The notes beneath the pieces are model-generated. The model made no database searches. It worked only from the letters and a program-made list of their open reading frames with translations, and had not been told where the DNA came from. The position numbers and the translations under genes were made by a program. Of a stretch of 64,000 nt of DNA, positions 8,030-17,003 are shown piece by piece; within the stretch, counting starts at the first letter, position 1, and each line of letters begins with the position of its first letter. The DNA is from Alienimonas californiensis (GTDB lineage Bacteria; Planctomycetota; Planctomycetia; Planctomycetales; Planctomycetaceae), in NCBI RefSeq assembly GCF_007743815.1, contig NZ_CP036265.1:2498823-2562822 (forward strand), read 5' to 3'.

Positions 8030-9064
8030 TCAATCCCTCCAGATGATCGGCAGCAGAACGATAAGGTCCAGCGGACCGGCGCCGCCGAGTCGGTATTTCT
8101 CCGCCCCGCTCTCGGCCAGCACGGCCAGCCGCGGGGGCCGGTCCGTCGATCCGGGGACGAAGGCGACGCCCTCGCTCATCGGGGGGAAGTCGACGGTGCG
8201 GCGATAGCTCTGCGCATCCAAGAACCACAGCGGCACGTCGCGGCCGGCGACGGTCACGGTCCGGTGCGGCGGGCCGCCGGTCGGGTCCCGGTGGAATGCC
8301 AGTTCGCTGCGGTTCGCCCGGCCGTAGGAGACGCTGAGCGCCACCTCGCCCGGCCCGCCGTCGGCTCCCGGCAGAAAGGCGAGCCCCTGCACCCGTTGCC
8401 GCACGGAGAGCAGGCCCGTCACGCGGCCGGTCGGATCGGCGGGGTCGGACCGGACGACCCAGGCGTGCTTCGCTTGGCCGGCCCGATCGGTGAGGCGATG
8501 GGACGCCGCGGTGCGATACTCCCGGGCGAACGGGTTCGTCCGCCGCAGCGCAAACTCCCCGACCCACAGCTCGTCCCCCGCCAGACCGGGGCGGGCGGCG
8601 GCGTAGTCCGCCTGCGTTTCGTCCCGCCGAACCGCGGTCGCCCGCAGCCGCGGCGGCGGGGCGTCGGCCAGAAACGGGGCCAGCGGGAACCGCAACACGC
8701 GGCCGTCGGAGGCGACGAACAGGTCGTCGGCCGTCGCCGCCAGCCCGCCGACGTGCCCGCGGTGCGGCCTGCCGTCCGGTTCCTCCAGGTCCACCACGGC
8801 AATCAGGGACCCGTTAGCCCCATCAAGCACGGACACGCACGACGCCGCCTCCCCCGGCCGATCATGGGAGACGAGGAACCGCTCTCCCGCCCCGTCCGCC
8901 CCCGCAACCCAGGCCAGCCCCTGCGGCACCGCGTCTTCCCGCAGCCCAGGGACGACCGGCCCGGCGACGTAGCCCGCCGGCAGGTTCAGCCCGTCGACCG
9001 GCCGCGGCAGCCCCTGCGTGAACGGCGGGGTTCCGACGAGAGCCAGAAGGAGGGCGACGACCAC
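8030..9064 (-). CDS. Exported beta-propeller-like protein, unknown function
   Basis: 344 residues starting at GTG 9064. The N-terminus (VVALLLALVGTPPFTQG) is a signal peptide. The body is beta-strand rich with repeated blocks such as VSVLDGANGSLIAVVDL and GGLAATADDLFVASDGRVLRF, reminiscent of a propeller-type secreted protein. No catalytic motif is recognised. It lies just downstream of the AAA+ ATPase gene on the same strand (76-base gap), so the two may be co-transcribed. Confidence 0.6.
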   Translation of the reverse strand: MVVALLLALVGTPPFTQGLPRPVDGLNLPAGYVAGPVVPGLREDAVPQGLAWVAGADGAGERFLVSHDRPGEAASCVSVLDGANGSLIAVVDLEEPDGRPHRGHVGGLAATADDLFVASDGRVLRFPLAPFLADAPPPRLRATAVRRDETQADYAAARPGLAGDELWVGEFALRRTNPFAREYRTAASHRLTDRAGQAKHAWVVRSDPADPTGRVTGLLSVRQRVQGLAFLPGADGGPGEVALSVSYGRANRSELAFHRDPTGGPPHRTVTVAGRDVPLWFLDAQSYRRTVDFPPMSEGVAFVPGSTDRPPRLAVLAESGAEKYRLGGAGPLDLIVLLPIIWRD

Positions 9065-9140
9065 GGTGGACAGGACGGTGCGAGGGCGGCGAACGGTTCC
9101 ACTGCGGAGCCCCTCCGACGATCGAACGACCGCGGCGGCG

Positions 9141-11195
9141 CTACTTCTTGGACAGCCGCACCCGGGCGAGGCGGGCGTATTCCGCCGGGGCGCCGGGCCG
9201 GGGGAGCGTTTTCAACTGCACCGGGCGCCAGTGCGGGCCGTCCGGCGGGGTCGTCCCGCCGGCCGCTTCGTCCGCATCCTCTTCGAACACCGGCAGTTTG
9301 GGGGCGGAGCCGGGCGGGTGATCGTCCGCGGAGGCGGGGTGCAGGTAGACGCGACGGTTCTCCACCAGCCGGGCGATCTCCGCGGCGAAGGTTTCGTCCA
9401 GCCCCGCCCAGACGACGGCCTTCGGGTTCGCCTTCAACGCCAGCGCCAGCGGGCCGGCGACGGGGGCGTAGGGCGCCAGCGCCTCGATCAGCGTCGGGAA
9501 GGTGGCCCCGTCCTTCGTGGCGAGGAACTCCGTAATCGCCGCCCGCAACTGGCCGCCGGCCGCCAGTCGACCCCAGGCGGGGCCCTCGGGGCCGGCGTCG
9601 CCCTCCAAATCGCCGCCGTGTCGGCGCTCCTGCTCCATCATCCGCAGCACGCGGCTGTCCGGGGTGGCGGGGCGGGTGCGGGTGCGGCACCACTCCCGCA
9701 GGGCGAAGATCTGGTCCTCCATCGTGACCGACAGCGGCACGGTCTCCTCGATCGCCCGTTTGACGTCCGCCTGGGCCGGGGCGCGGCCGTCGGTGTGGGC
9801 GTCGATCAGGGCGGTGGTCACTGCCTGGGCCAGTTCGGCGCCGCTGTGGCCCTCGCCGGCCTCGGCGAGTTCCTCCACGTCGAACGCTGCCGGGTCCTGC
9901 GCGCCGCGGGCCAGATGCACGCGGAGGATGTCCCGCCGTTCGTATTCGTTCGGCAGGTCGATGAAGAACAGTTCGTCGAACCGGCCGCGACGCAGTAGCT
10001 CCGGCGGGAGGGCGTCGACGGAGTTGGCGGTGGCGGCGACGAACACCGGGGCGGGGCGGTCCTCCATCCAGGTCAGCAGCGTGCCGGTCATGCGGCGGAC
10101 GGCGGCTTCGTTCCCGCCGCCGCCGTCGCCCGTGCTGCCGGCGAAGCCCTTTTCGAGTTCGTCCAGCCAGAGCACCGCCGGGGCGATCGCGGCGACGTTG
10201 GCGAGGGCCTGCCGCAGGTTCTTCTCGCTCTGCCCCTGCTCGGAGGCCATCAGGGCGGCGACGTCCAGCCGGACCAGCGGGAAACCGAGGATGCGGGCGG
10301 CGACGCGGGCCGTCAGGCTCTTGCCGCACCCCTGCACGCCCAGCAGCAATACGCCGCGGGGGGCCGGGACGCCGCGGGCGGCGGCCTCCGGGCTGAAGGC
10401 GGCGGCCCGCTTGGCGAGCCACTCCTTGAGGTTCTGCAACCCGCCGACGGCGTCCGCCGATTCGTCCAGCCCGCGGAACTCCAGCAGATCGCCGCCGCTG
10501 ACCAGCCGGCGCTTCTCGTTCACCACCGCCTTCAACGGATCGTCGTCCGCAGCGGAGTCGGTCAGGGCCAGCGTGAAGGCCCGCCGGGCGCTGTCGCGGG
10601 TCAGGCCGCGGGCCGCGTTCACCAACCGGGCGAGCAGGGCCTCGTCCGGGGCGTCGCGGCCGGCGGCGGCCGCGGCGGCGCGGAGGTCATCGGCCAACTC
10701 CGCCGAACTGGGCGGGGGCAGGTCGACGGTCGCCGCGTCGCTGTCCAGCGACGCCGGCAGCGGCGTGCGATGGGCGATCAGCAGCACGGCGGACTGCTTG
10801 CCCGTGAGGGCCGGCAACGCCTCCCGCAGCAGGCGGGCGCACACCGGATCGGCCAGGTGCGGACCGGCGTCGACCAGCAGGTGCAGGGTGCGGCCCTCCG
10901 CGGCGGCAAGCTGCCCCAGGTAGGCCCGCGGATCGGCGAGGCGCGGCTCGGTTCCCTCGGCGGGCGCCGTGCCCGGCGTTCGCACGCCGGCGGCGGCGCT
11001 CCACAGGGACACGGTCCAACCGGCCTGCGGTGCGGCGGCGGACAGGGCGTCGATCCAGCGGCGCTCCTCCGGCGTGTCCAGCGCCAGCAGCGGATACCCG
11101 GACCGCACCCGGGCGAAGACTTCGGCGACGGCGTGGGCGGTCGGGTCCGGGGCGGACTGGAACTGGACGGTCTGATTCGGGGACGGGACGGCCAT
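9141..11195 (-). CDS. Ycf46-like AAA+ ATPase with C-terminal extension
   Basis: 684 residues from ATG 11195; GTG 11201 is two codons upstream. The N-terminal ~230 residues match the Ycf46 pattern (an RSGYPLLALDTPEERRWI opening and a DAGPHL acid block). An FtsH-like AAA+ module follows: Walker A GVQGCGKS near 287, Walker B VLWLDELEKGF near 343, sensor-1 ATANSVDALP, and RRGRFDE as arginine finger. The last ~170 residues are not part of the usual Ycf46 core; they contain a possible winged helix (LRAAITEFLATKDGATFPTL) and an acidic linker. Substrate unknown. There is no metalloprotease HExxH, so it is not FtsH. Confidence 0.8.
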   Translation of the reverse strand: MAVPSPNQTVQFQSAPDPTAHAVAEVFARVRSGYPLLALDTPEERRWIDALSAAAPQAGWTVSLWSAAAGVRTPGTAPAEGTEPRLADPRAYLGQLAAAEGRTLHLLVDAGPHLADPVCARLLREALPALTGKQSAVLLIAHRTPLPASLDSDAATVDLPPPSSAELADDLRAAAAAAGRDAPDEALLARLVNAARGLTRDSARRAFTLALTDSAADDDPLKAVVNEKRRLVSGGDLLEFRGLDESADAVGGLQNLKEWLAKRAAAFSPEAAARGVPAPRGVLLLGVQGCGKSLTARVAARILGFPLVRLDVAALMASEQGQSEKNLRQALANVAAIAPAVLWLDELEKGFAGSTGDGGGGNEAAVRRMTGTLLTWMEDRPAPVFVAATANSVDALPPELLRRGRFDELFFIDLPNEYERRDILRVHLARGAQDPAAFDVEELAEAGEGHSGAELAQAVTTALIDAHTDGRAPAQADVKRAIEETVPLSVTMEDQIFALREWCRTRTRPATPDSRVLRMMEQERRHGGDLEGDAGPEGPAWGRLAAGGQLRAAITEFLATKDGATFPTLIEALAPYAPVAGPLALALKANPKAVVWAGLDETFAAEIARLVENRRVYLHPASADDHPPGSAPKLPVFEEDADEAAGGTTPPDGPHWRPVQLKTLPRPGAPAEYARLARVRLSKK

Positions 11196-11207
11196 CCGCA
11201 CAGCGTA

Positions 11208-11235
11208 ACGCCGAGCCGCCGCGGCGGCTCGGCGT
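11208..11235. repeat. Near-perfect palindrome upstream of the AAA+ gene
   Basis: Arms of 13 bases (ACGCCGAGCCGCC at 11208-11220 and its complement at 11223-11235) around a GC centre. It lies 13 bases before the AAA+ start and downstream of the secretin terminator, so it could act as a second terminator for the secretin transcript or a leader hairpin for the ATPase. Confidence 0.65.
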
Positions 11236-11272
11236 GACGGTTCCCCGTCCTGGCCCGCCGTGAGGGCGCACG

Positions 11273-11306
11273 AAAAACGCCGCCGCGGGGGAGCCCCGCG
11301 GCGGCG
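11273..11306 (-). terminator. Intrinsic terminator of the secretin gene
   Basis: Perfect 13-bp stem (11278-11290 with 11294-11306), 3-base loop, followed on the minus strand by five T residues (A run at 11273-11277). It lies about 50 bases after the secretin stop. This is the clearest intrinsic terminator in the window. Confidence 0.85.
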
Positions 11307-11355
11307 CGATCGGTTCTGAACGGTCGGGTTGGGATCCCGTCCTCCTCACGGAGGA

Positions 11356-14300
11356 CTAGATCTCGATGCCGAGCAGTTCCTCCTCTTCCTCCAGGATGAT
11401 GATCCGGGGGGTGACCATCAGCATGAGGGACTCGGTGCTGCGGGCGACGCCGGTGTTCTTGAACAGCCGGGAGACGTACGGCAGCTTGTTGAGGATCGGC
11501 ACGCCGGCCATGTTGCGACCCTCGCGGAGCCGCTTGATGCCGCCGAGCAACACGGTGCCGCCGTCCGGGACGGAGACGGTGGTGTTGACGGTGACGATCT
11601 CCTGCAGCGGGAGCTGAATGGTCAGGTTCTGGAACCCGCCGGTCGCTCCGCCGGTGGTGCCGGCGACGCCGCCGATGCCCGCGATGCCGCCGACCTGCTG
11701 GGGCAGGGTCTGGAGCAGAGCGTTCTGGGCGATGGCGCCGCCGCCGATGCCGCCGAAGCCGCCGGCGCCGCCGGCCACACCGGCGAGTCCGCCGGCCCCG
11801 CCCACGCCGCCGCCGCCGCCGGCGGAGGCGTAGGTGAAGCTGAAGATGTCGATCACGTTGGTGAACTCCGGGCTGACCGTCAGCCGGACGAACCGGCGGT
11901 CGGCGCTGATGACCGCGGTTACCGACATCGTGATGCCTTCCTGAATCAGCTGCACGTCCGGCTGGTAGGCCACGGAGCCGATTCCGACCACCGGGATCAG
12001 CGAGGCCACGAAGGGGATCTGCGTGGAGTTCTGCACGAAGGCCATCTGGCCGTTGTACAGCGTCACCTTCGGGGCGAACATCAGGTTGTTGCGGCTGTCG
12101 CTCTGGACGGCGTTGATGAAGAAGAAGGCTTCAATATCGCTGAGGATCGCGAAGCCGACGTTCATCCCGAGGCTCAGGTCGCCGGCGACGAAGTCGGGCA
12201 CGCCGACCGCGAAGCTGCCCTGCTCGAAGGGGATGTCCAGGTCCTGACGGAAGTTGGTGGCGCCGGTCGCCTCGCTGCCGTCCACGCCGACGACAACCCC
12301 GTCTCTGTAGTCGTCGCGGTCGCGGAGGTCGCGGCCGGGGCTCGGATCGAACAGTCCGTTCACCGCCGTGCCGGTCGGGTTCTGGTACTGGGTGGCGCCG
12401 CCCTCCTGCAGCGGCGGGAGCACCGGCAGGGCGAAGTTCGGGAAGAACGGGGCGGTGCCCGGAGCCAGCGGGCCCGGAGTGGTGCCGGCGGTCTGCGGGG
12501 AGATCGTGTCGATCGCCCCGAACGGGCTGGCGTCCACCGGGCCGGCGCCCAGGGCGTCCTGCACGTCGAAGTCGAAGTCGATGCCGATCCGCTCGAAGAA
12601 CTCGTCGGTCACCGTCACGAACCGCACCTCGACCGCCACCTGAAGGTCCTGCAGACGGCGGAGCTGGGTCAGCAGCTCGGAAATCTGCTCGTGCACGGCC
12701 TGCGTCTGACGCACCACCAGGGCCAGCGTCGTTTCGCTGGTCTGCAGCGACCCGCGGCCGCCCAGCATCTCCCAGCTTTCCGGTTCCACGGTGGTGCGGA
12801 TCAGCTCGGCGAGTTCGTCGAACCGCATGCGGCGGCTGTCGCCCTCGACGCGGCTCTCAATCCGCCCGCCGGTCACCGGGTCCACCAGGGCCCCGGAGAG
12901 GTCCATGTTCGGCGCCACGCCGCCCACGGCGGGCACGCTGAAGTTGCCCACGCCCAGACCGCCGCCGAAGGGGTTGGCCTTGGCGCCGGACTTCGCCATC
13001 GGATCGGTCCCGCCGTGCGAGCCGAAGTTCTGGATCGCCACCACCAGGTCCGTCACCGGGTAGGGCTTGGTGATCAGCTGCCCGCCCATGCGATTGCGGT
13101 TGGTCACCTTCAGCACGTCGTCGGAGATGACGTGGCCGAGGTCCAGCGGCTCCAGGATCAGGTTCAGGGCGCTTTTCAGCTGCACGCCTTCGACGTTGAT
13201 CGTCACCGGGGTGTCGATCCCGGCGCCGACGGCTTCCACGTCGGCCGGGTCGGCGACGATGTTGATGTCCGCCAGCGTCGCCAGGTGAGACAGCACCTCG
13301 GCCAGCGGGGCGTCCTGGAAGTGCAGGCTGACCGGGCGGGTCATCGCCGAGGCGATCATCTTCTCCTGGGTGCTCATGTCCCCGACCACGCCGGTCTCGC
13401 CGTAGCGGAGGCCGCGGCGGACGGTCAGGGCGTCCCAGTTTTTGGGGAACTCGAAGTCGTCGGCGAACGGGATGCTCGCCTCGTCCACGGAGGTCATCGC
13501 GGCGACGAAGCCCTCTTCCTTCGCTTCGGCGATCGCTTTGCCCTGGAACTCACGGTGCGCGAACTTCGCCTTCCAGACCATCAGCTCCGCGTGCGGGGCG
13601 TCCGGGTCCAGGGCGCGGGCCTGCTTCGCCGTGGCGAGGGCTTCGACGAACTCCCGGGCGTCCAACTGGTCGTTGAAGCGTTCCGTCAGCTCGTACATCT
13701 CCTTCTCAATCCGGGCCCGGCGGAGCTGCTCCGTGTTGATCTCGTCCTTGACCATCTTGTTCCGCTCCGCCAGCTCCAGCTTGGGGGCCATCTGCTTGGC
13801 GTAGCTCTCGACCGCGGCGCTGCTGTTGGCGATGTGCCGCAGCATCGGGGCCTTCAAGTCGTCCCGCAGTTCGGCGGTCTCGACGCTCTGCTTGGTGCGG
13901 TTCAGCACGGCGCGGGCTTCGGTGAGGTTGTCCGCTTCCTTCAGGCGCTCGGCCCGGAAGATGGCGTTCAACACCTCGCCCCGCAGCTTATCGAAGCGGA
14001 CGTTCTCGGCCTGGCTGGCGAGGGTCAGTTGCTCGGCGGGGCTCTGGGCGCCGGCGGAGCGAACGGCCGCGGACGGGTTCACCGCCGCCGCCGGGGTCAC
14101 GCCGCCGTTCATCCCGCCGGCCGGGGCCAGCGAGACGAGGAAGCTCTGCATCTGCTCGGCCCGGAAGGGGTCGAGCGGCGAACCGGCCTGCACGGCTTCG
14201 TGGGCGGCGAGGAACGCCTCCAGCGCCGTGTTGCGGTCGCCGGCCTTCAGGGCGGCCATGCCTTCGTCGTACTTCTGACGAGCGGTCGGCTCGGTCGGGG

Positions 14301-15573
14301 CGGACTTCGGCGCGGAGTTCGATTCCGCGGCCGGGGCGGCGAGTTCGTCGTCCTGAGCGGCAAGCGCGAACGGGTCGACCGGCGGGGCGGCGAACGGGCT
14401 GTCGGCGCCGGCGGCGGTGGAGACCGCTTCCGGCTGCTCGTCCGCCGTGGGCGCCTGAGCGGAGGTCGGGGTGACGCCGAAGGTGGCGTCGAAGTCCATA
14501 TCGAAGGCGGCGTTGCTCACCTCGTTCGCGGCGGGCTTCGGGGCGCCCGCGGTCTTGGCGGCGGCCAGTTCGGCCCGCACCTTCTCCGGGCTGTCGCCCA
14601 GCAGGTCCCACGCCACGCCGGCGGACTCGGCGGCGCCGACGTAGGCCTCGGCCTGCTCGAACTCACCGGCGCCCAGCGCGTTGCGGGCGGCGGCGAGGGC
14701 GTCGGCGGCGGCCCCGCGGGCCAGCTCGTCGGCGCTCGGCGCCGCGGCGGCGGCCGGCTTGGGGGACTTGGCGGTGAAGGTGACCGTCTTGGTGCGGGCG
14801 GCGACCTCGCTGATGATCCGGTCCGGGCTGTCCGCGGCGAACAGGTCCCAGTCGGCGTGGAGTTCCCACGCTTCCAGGGCCAGCGAGCGGGCCTCCTCGT
14901 AGCGGCCGGCGTCCAGTTGGACGCGAGCCTGGGCCAGCAGCTGCATCGCGGCGGCCTTGCTGGACCCGCCCTCGACGCTGTTCGGCGCGGGGGCGCCCCA
15001 GCCGTCCGTCACCGGGGCGGCGGCGGGAGCGGCGGCACTGCCGAAGTCCATGGAGGCGAACTCGTCCGGCAGGATGTCCCCGCCGGTCGGCTTCACTTCC
15101 GCCGGGCCGAGAGCGGCCAGCAGCGCGTCCGGGCCGGCGCCGTCCGGCCAGTTCGTGCCGAACGCGGCGGCGGCGGCGGCCAGCTTGCGGGCGGACGCCT
15201 TGTCGCCCCGCTGCACCGCGGCGCGGGCTTCGGCGAGGAACAGTTCGGCGGTCTCCTTGTTGCCGTCCGTGTTGTGGGCGGCGAACGGGTCGACGTCCTG
15301 CAGGCGCCGCAGCGCCTCGTTCAGCATGAGCTGTTGCTCACGGCTCAGCTTCGCCTCGCCTTTGGCGGCAAGGGCGAGGCGGTTCTGGGCAGCGACGTGC
15401 TGCCCCTCTTTCATCAACAGCAAGCCGGCGGCGAGCTGGTCCGCCGGCGAGGCGCTCGCGGCGGTGTCCACCGCCGCGGTCATCTGCTCTGCGAGCGGCT
15501 TGGCGTTCGCCAGCCACAGTCCGGCGATCACCGCCGCTGTGGACCCGGCGAGGAGTCCGATGCGTCTGGCCAA
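11356..15573 (-). CDS. Giant secretin (type II/IV-type outer-membrane channel)
   Basis: 1405 residues. A strong AAGGAGG (15582-15588) eight bases before TTG 15573 fixes the start; the signal sequence ARRIGLLAGSTAAVIAGLWL follows. The N-terminal third holds at least three helical repeats (AxxLLAxARxxLxxGxxxxA then WDLxxxDSPxxV), a TPR-like periplasmic region with acidic/Ala linkers. Next come a short STN/N-domain (VSLHFQDAPLAEVLSHLATLADINI), N1-type repeats, and the C-terminal secretin domain ending in VPDGGTVLLGGI and NKLPYVSRLFKNTG. A Gly-rich stretch (DNA about 11630-11835) interrupts the beta-domain. Most likely a pilus or type II secretion channel; partner genes are not nearby. Usual secretins are 500-800 residues. 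Confidence 0.88.
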   Translation of the reverse strand: MARRIGLLAGSTAAVIAGLWLANAKPLAEQMTAAVDTAASASPADQLAAGLLLMKEGQHVAAQNRLALAAKGEAKLSREQQLMLNEALRRLQDVDPFAAHNTDGNKETAELFLAEARAAVQRGDKASARKLAAAAAAFGTNWPDGAGPDALLAALGPAEVKPTGGDILPDEFASMDFGSAAAPAAAPVTDGWGAPAPNSVEGGSSKAAAMQLLAQARVQLDAGRYEEARSLALEAWELHADWDLFAADSPDRIISEVAARTKTVTFTAKSPKPAAAAAPSADELARGAAADALAAARNALGAGEFEQAEAYVGAAESAGVAWDLLGDSPEKVRAELAAAKTAGAPKPAANEVSNAAFDMDFDATFGVTPTSAQAPTADEQPEAVSTAAGADSPFAAPPVDPFALAAQDDELAAPAAESNSAPKSAPTEPTARQKYDEGMAALKAGDRNTALEAFLAAHEAVQAGSPLDPFRAEQMQSFLVSLAPAGGMNGGVTPAAAVNPSAAVRSAGAQSPAEQLTLASQAENVRFDKLRGEVLNAIFRAERLKEADNLTEARAVLNRTKQSVETAELRDDLKAPMLRHIANSSAAVESYAKQMAPKLELAERNKMVKDEINTEQLRRARIEKEMYELTERFNDQLDAREFVEALATAKQARALDPDAPHAELMVWKAKFAHREFQGKAIAEAKEEGFVAAMTSVDEASIPFADDFEFPKNWDALTVRRGLRYGETGVVGDMSTQEKMIASAMTRPVSLHFQDAPLAEVLSHLATLADINIVADPADVEAVGAGIDTPVTINVEGVQLKSALNLILEPLDLGHVISDDVLKVTNRNRMGGQLITKPYPVTDLVVAIQNFGSHGGTDPMAKSGAKANPFGGGLGVGNFSVPAVGGVAPNMDLSGALVDPVTGGRIESRVEGDSRRMRFDELAELIRTTVEPESWEMLGGRGSLQTSETTLALVVRQTQAVHEQISELLTQLRRLQDLQVAVEVRFVTVTDEFFERIGIDFDFDVQDALGAGPVDASPFGAIDTISPQTAGTTPGPLAPGTAPFFPNFALPVLPPLQEGGATQYQNPTGTAVNGLFDPSPGRDLRDRDDYRDGVVVGVDGSEATGATNFRQDLDIPFEQGSFAVGVPDFVAGDLSLGMNVGFAILSDIEAFFFINAVQSDSRNNLMFAPKVTLYNGQMAFVQNSTQIPFVASLIPVVGIGSVAYQPDVQLIQEGITMSVTAVISADRRFVRLTVSPEFTNVIDIFSFTYASAGGGGGVGGAGGLAGVAGGAGGFGGIGGGAIAQNALLQTLPQQVGGIAGIGGVAGTTGGATGGFQNLTIQLPLQEIVTVNTTVSVPDGGTVLLGGIKRLREGRNMAGVPILNKLPYVSRLFKNTGVARSTESLMLMVTPRIIILEEEEELLGIEI

Positions 15574-15581
15574 CGGTCCAA

Positions 15582-15588
15582 CCTCCTT
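15582..15588 (-). promoter_or_regulatory. Strong ribosome-binding site deciding the secretin TTG start
   Basis: AAGGAGG on the minus strand with eight bases to the TTG at 15573. No ATG or GTG lies in a suitable position, so the site fixes the start. A small hairpin (TGTCAG-TGT-CTGACA, 15600-15614) sits 11 bases further upstream. Confidence 0.8.
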
Positions 15589-15614
15589 GTGGGGAATCGT
15601 GTCAGTGTCTGACA

Positions 15615-16169
15615 GGGAAGCGCCGCGCCCCGGGCGGCCCGCCGCGCCGCCTCCGCCGGAGCCCCGGCGCCCGCGGCGTTCCCCCTTGTTTCCAAGGACG
15701 AAACGCACGGTGCGGCCCGGGCGGGGCGGCGATGCGGTGGGTGAGTGGTCGGCCGGAAGGGGCGAGTGCCGGGGCGGATCGCGTCGCTGCGACCCGACGA
15801 CCGGCGAAAACGGCTCGAAAACGTACGTGAAGCGGGAACTCGAGCGACCCCGACGGGCGCACCGTCCCCGCAAACTGCGGGGGCGGGGCACGGCGGGGGG
15901 GACGGCTTCGGTCGTAGGTCGCCCGGTCGAATCCGGTCAACCCGCGTGGGGCCGACATGACTCGAAAGACGCCCGGCCGGAGCCGTTCCGGGACCCGCCG
16001 CTTCAGCCTGACCGCAACAGGCGGCAGAACCGGCACGGCGGGTCCTCTCCTGTCCAATCGGAACGATTCAGGTTCTGCTCAAGCCGGATTCACCCCGGGC
16101 GCAAAGTTTCCTCAGGTTTCCCCCGGCGACGCTTTGCCCGGCCGCCCGCCCGCCGCGCTCACCCGCCCG
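15615..16169. other. Long non-coding gap between secretin and small membrane genes
   Basis: About 550 bases without a credible gene on either strand. Open frames here lack recognisable protein character. It should contain the secretin promoter (minus strand) but I see no confident -35/-10 pair. Confidence 0.4.
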
Positions 16170-16245
16170 CCCCGGTTCGCCGTCGCCGTCAGGCGGCGCG
16201 CCCGCTCAATGGCGCACGCCGCCTACCGGCGACCGCGAACCGGGG
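16170..16245. repeat. Inverted repeat B1
   Basis: Left arm 16170-16200 (CCCCGGTTCGCCGTCGCCGT...) and right arm 16213-16245, imperfectly complementary. It ends 13 bases before the ATG of the next gene. Other family B members: 27631-27661 (one arm), 58951-59061, 59718-59781. Confidence 0.75.
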
Positions 16246-16258
16246 CTAACCTGCGGGC

Positions 16259-16600
16259 ATGTGGGCCGTCGAACTCGTGATGCCGGCCGTGTTTCTGGTC
16301 TGGCTCGTGGCGACCGCCGCCCTCGCCGTGGCGGGGTTGCGGCGCTGGCGCTGGGGCACGCCCGGCGGGGCGACGGCGGCGCTCGCGGCCGGGGTGGGGC
16401 TGCTGTTTCCCTTCGCTGTGCTCGTGACGGCGGTCCTGGAGCAGGTCGCCCCGCAGGCCATGCGGTGGATGAACGACTCGGCGGCGTTTCAGGTCGGAAT
16501 GGGGGCCGCCTGGCTCGGCTCGCTGTGGCTGTCCGTCCTCGCCGCGGCCCGGGTCCTGGGAGCCGCCCGCCCTGCCGACCCGACCGAGGACTCCCGATGA
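16259..16600 (+). CDS. Small three-span membrane protein
   Basis: 113 residues, three predicted membrane spans (about 6-28, 40-62, 80-102) and a short charged tail. No family recognised. The stop overlaps the start of the next gene as ATGA, a sign of translational coupling and probable complex formation. No Shine-Dalgarno: the ATG sits shortly after inverted repeat B1. Confidence 0.6.
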   Translation: MWAVELVMPAVFLVWLVATAALAVAGLRRWRWGTPGGATAALAAGVGLLFPFAVLVTAVLEQVAPQAMRWMNDSAAFQVGMGAAWLGSLWLSVLAAARVLGAARPADPTEDSR

Positions 16601-16989
16601 GTTCTGACGACGCCTTCCTGGCGTTTTTCCTCCTGCTGACCCTGAGCTACTCGGCGTTTGCGGTCGTCGCCGGCCGCCGCCGGGGGCCCGGCCGCGGGTT
16701 CGTGCTGGCCGCCGGCGTCTGCGGGTTCGCTGGCACGCTGATCCCAGTCGCGGACAACCTGAGCGGGCGAAATGACCGCCCGGGCCTGTTGAATTCCGTG
16801 CCGGAACTGGTCGGCGGCGCGATGGTCGTCGGCTCGTTCAGCCTGTTCGTCGCCGCACAGGTCCTGCTGACGGTCGGCCTGCTCCGCGCTTGGCGGGCGC
16901 GGGAGGCGCTGCCTGCAGGTGACGAAATGGAGCCGCGACCGTCAGGGAGCGTCTCTCTCGACGCGGCGCTGCTCAGAGACGCTCCCTGA
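16597..16989 (+). CDS. Small membrane protein coupled to its neighbour
   Basis: 130 residues with about three hydrophobic spans (AFLAFFLLLTLSYSAFAVVAG, GFVLAAGVCGFAGTLIPVA, VVGSFSLFVAAQVLLTVGLL). The C-terminal ~17 codons and the stop lie inside inverted repeat C1, so the native C-terminus may have been shorter or different before the repeat arrived (inference). ATGA overlap with the upstream gene. Function unknown. Confidence 0.55.
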   Translation: MSSDDAFLAFFLLLTLSYSAFAVVAGRRRGPGRGFVLAAGVCGFAGTLIPVADNLSGRNDRPGLLNSVPELVGGAMVVGSFSLFVAAQVLLTVGLLRAWRAREALPAGDEMEPRPSGSVSLDAALLRDAP

Positions 16990-16990
16990 C
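16941..16990. repeat. Inverted repeat C1 containing a stop codon
   Basis: Perfect 16-base arms (16941-16956, GTCAGGGAGCGTCTCT, and 16975-16990); further partial pairing extends outward (GCGAC / GTCGC). The TGA ending the upstream gene is within the right arm. It also lies at the 3' end of convergent rsmB, so it may terminate both. Confidence 0.8.
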
Positions 16991-17003
16991 AGTCGCGCCT
17001 CCT

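Noticed and set aside
11329-15612. A 1427-residue open frame on the plus strand opposite the secretin
   Set aside because: Composition is Arg/Gly/His/Gln-rich with no domains; it is the antisense shadow of a GC-rich gene with clear secretin motifs.
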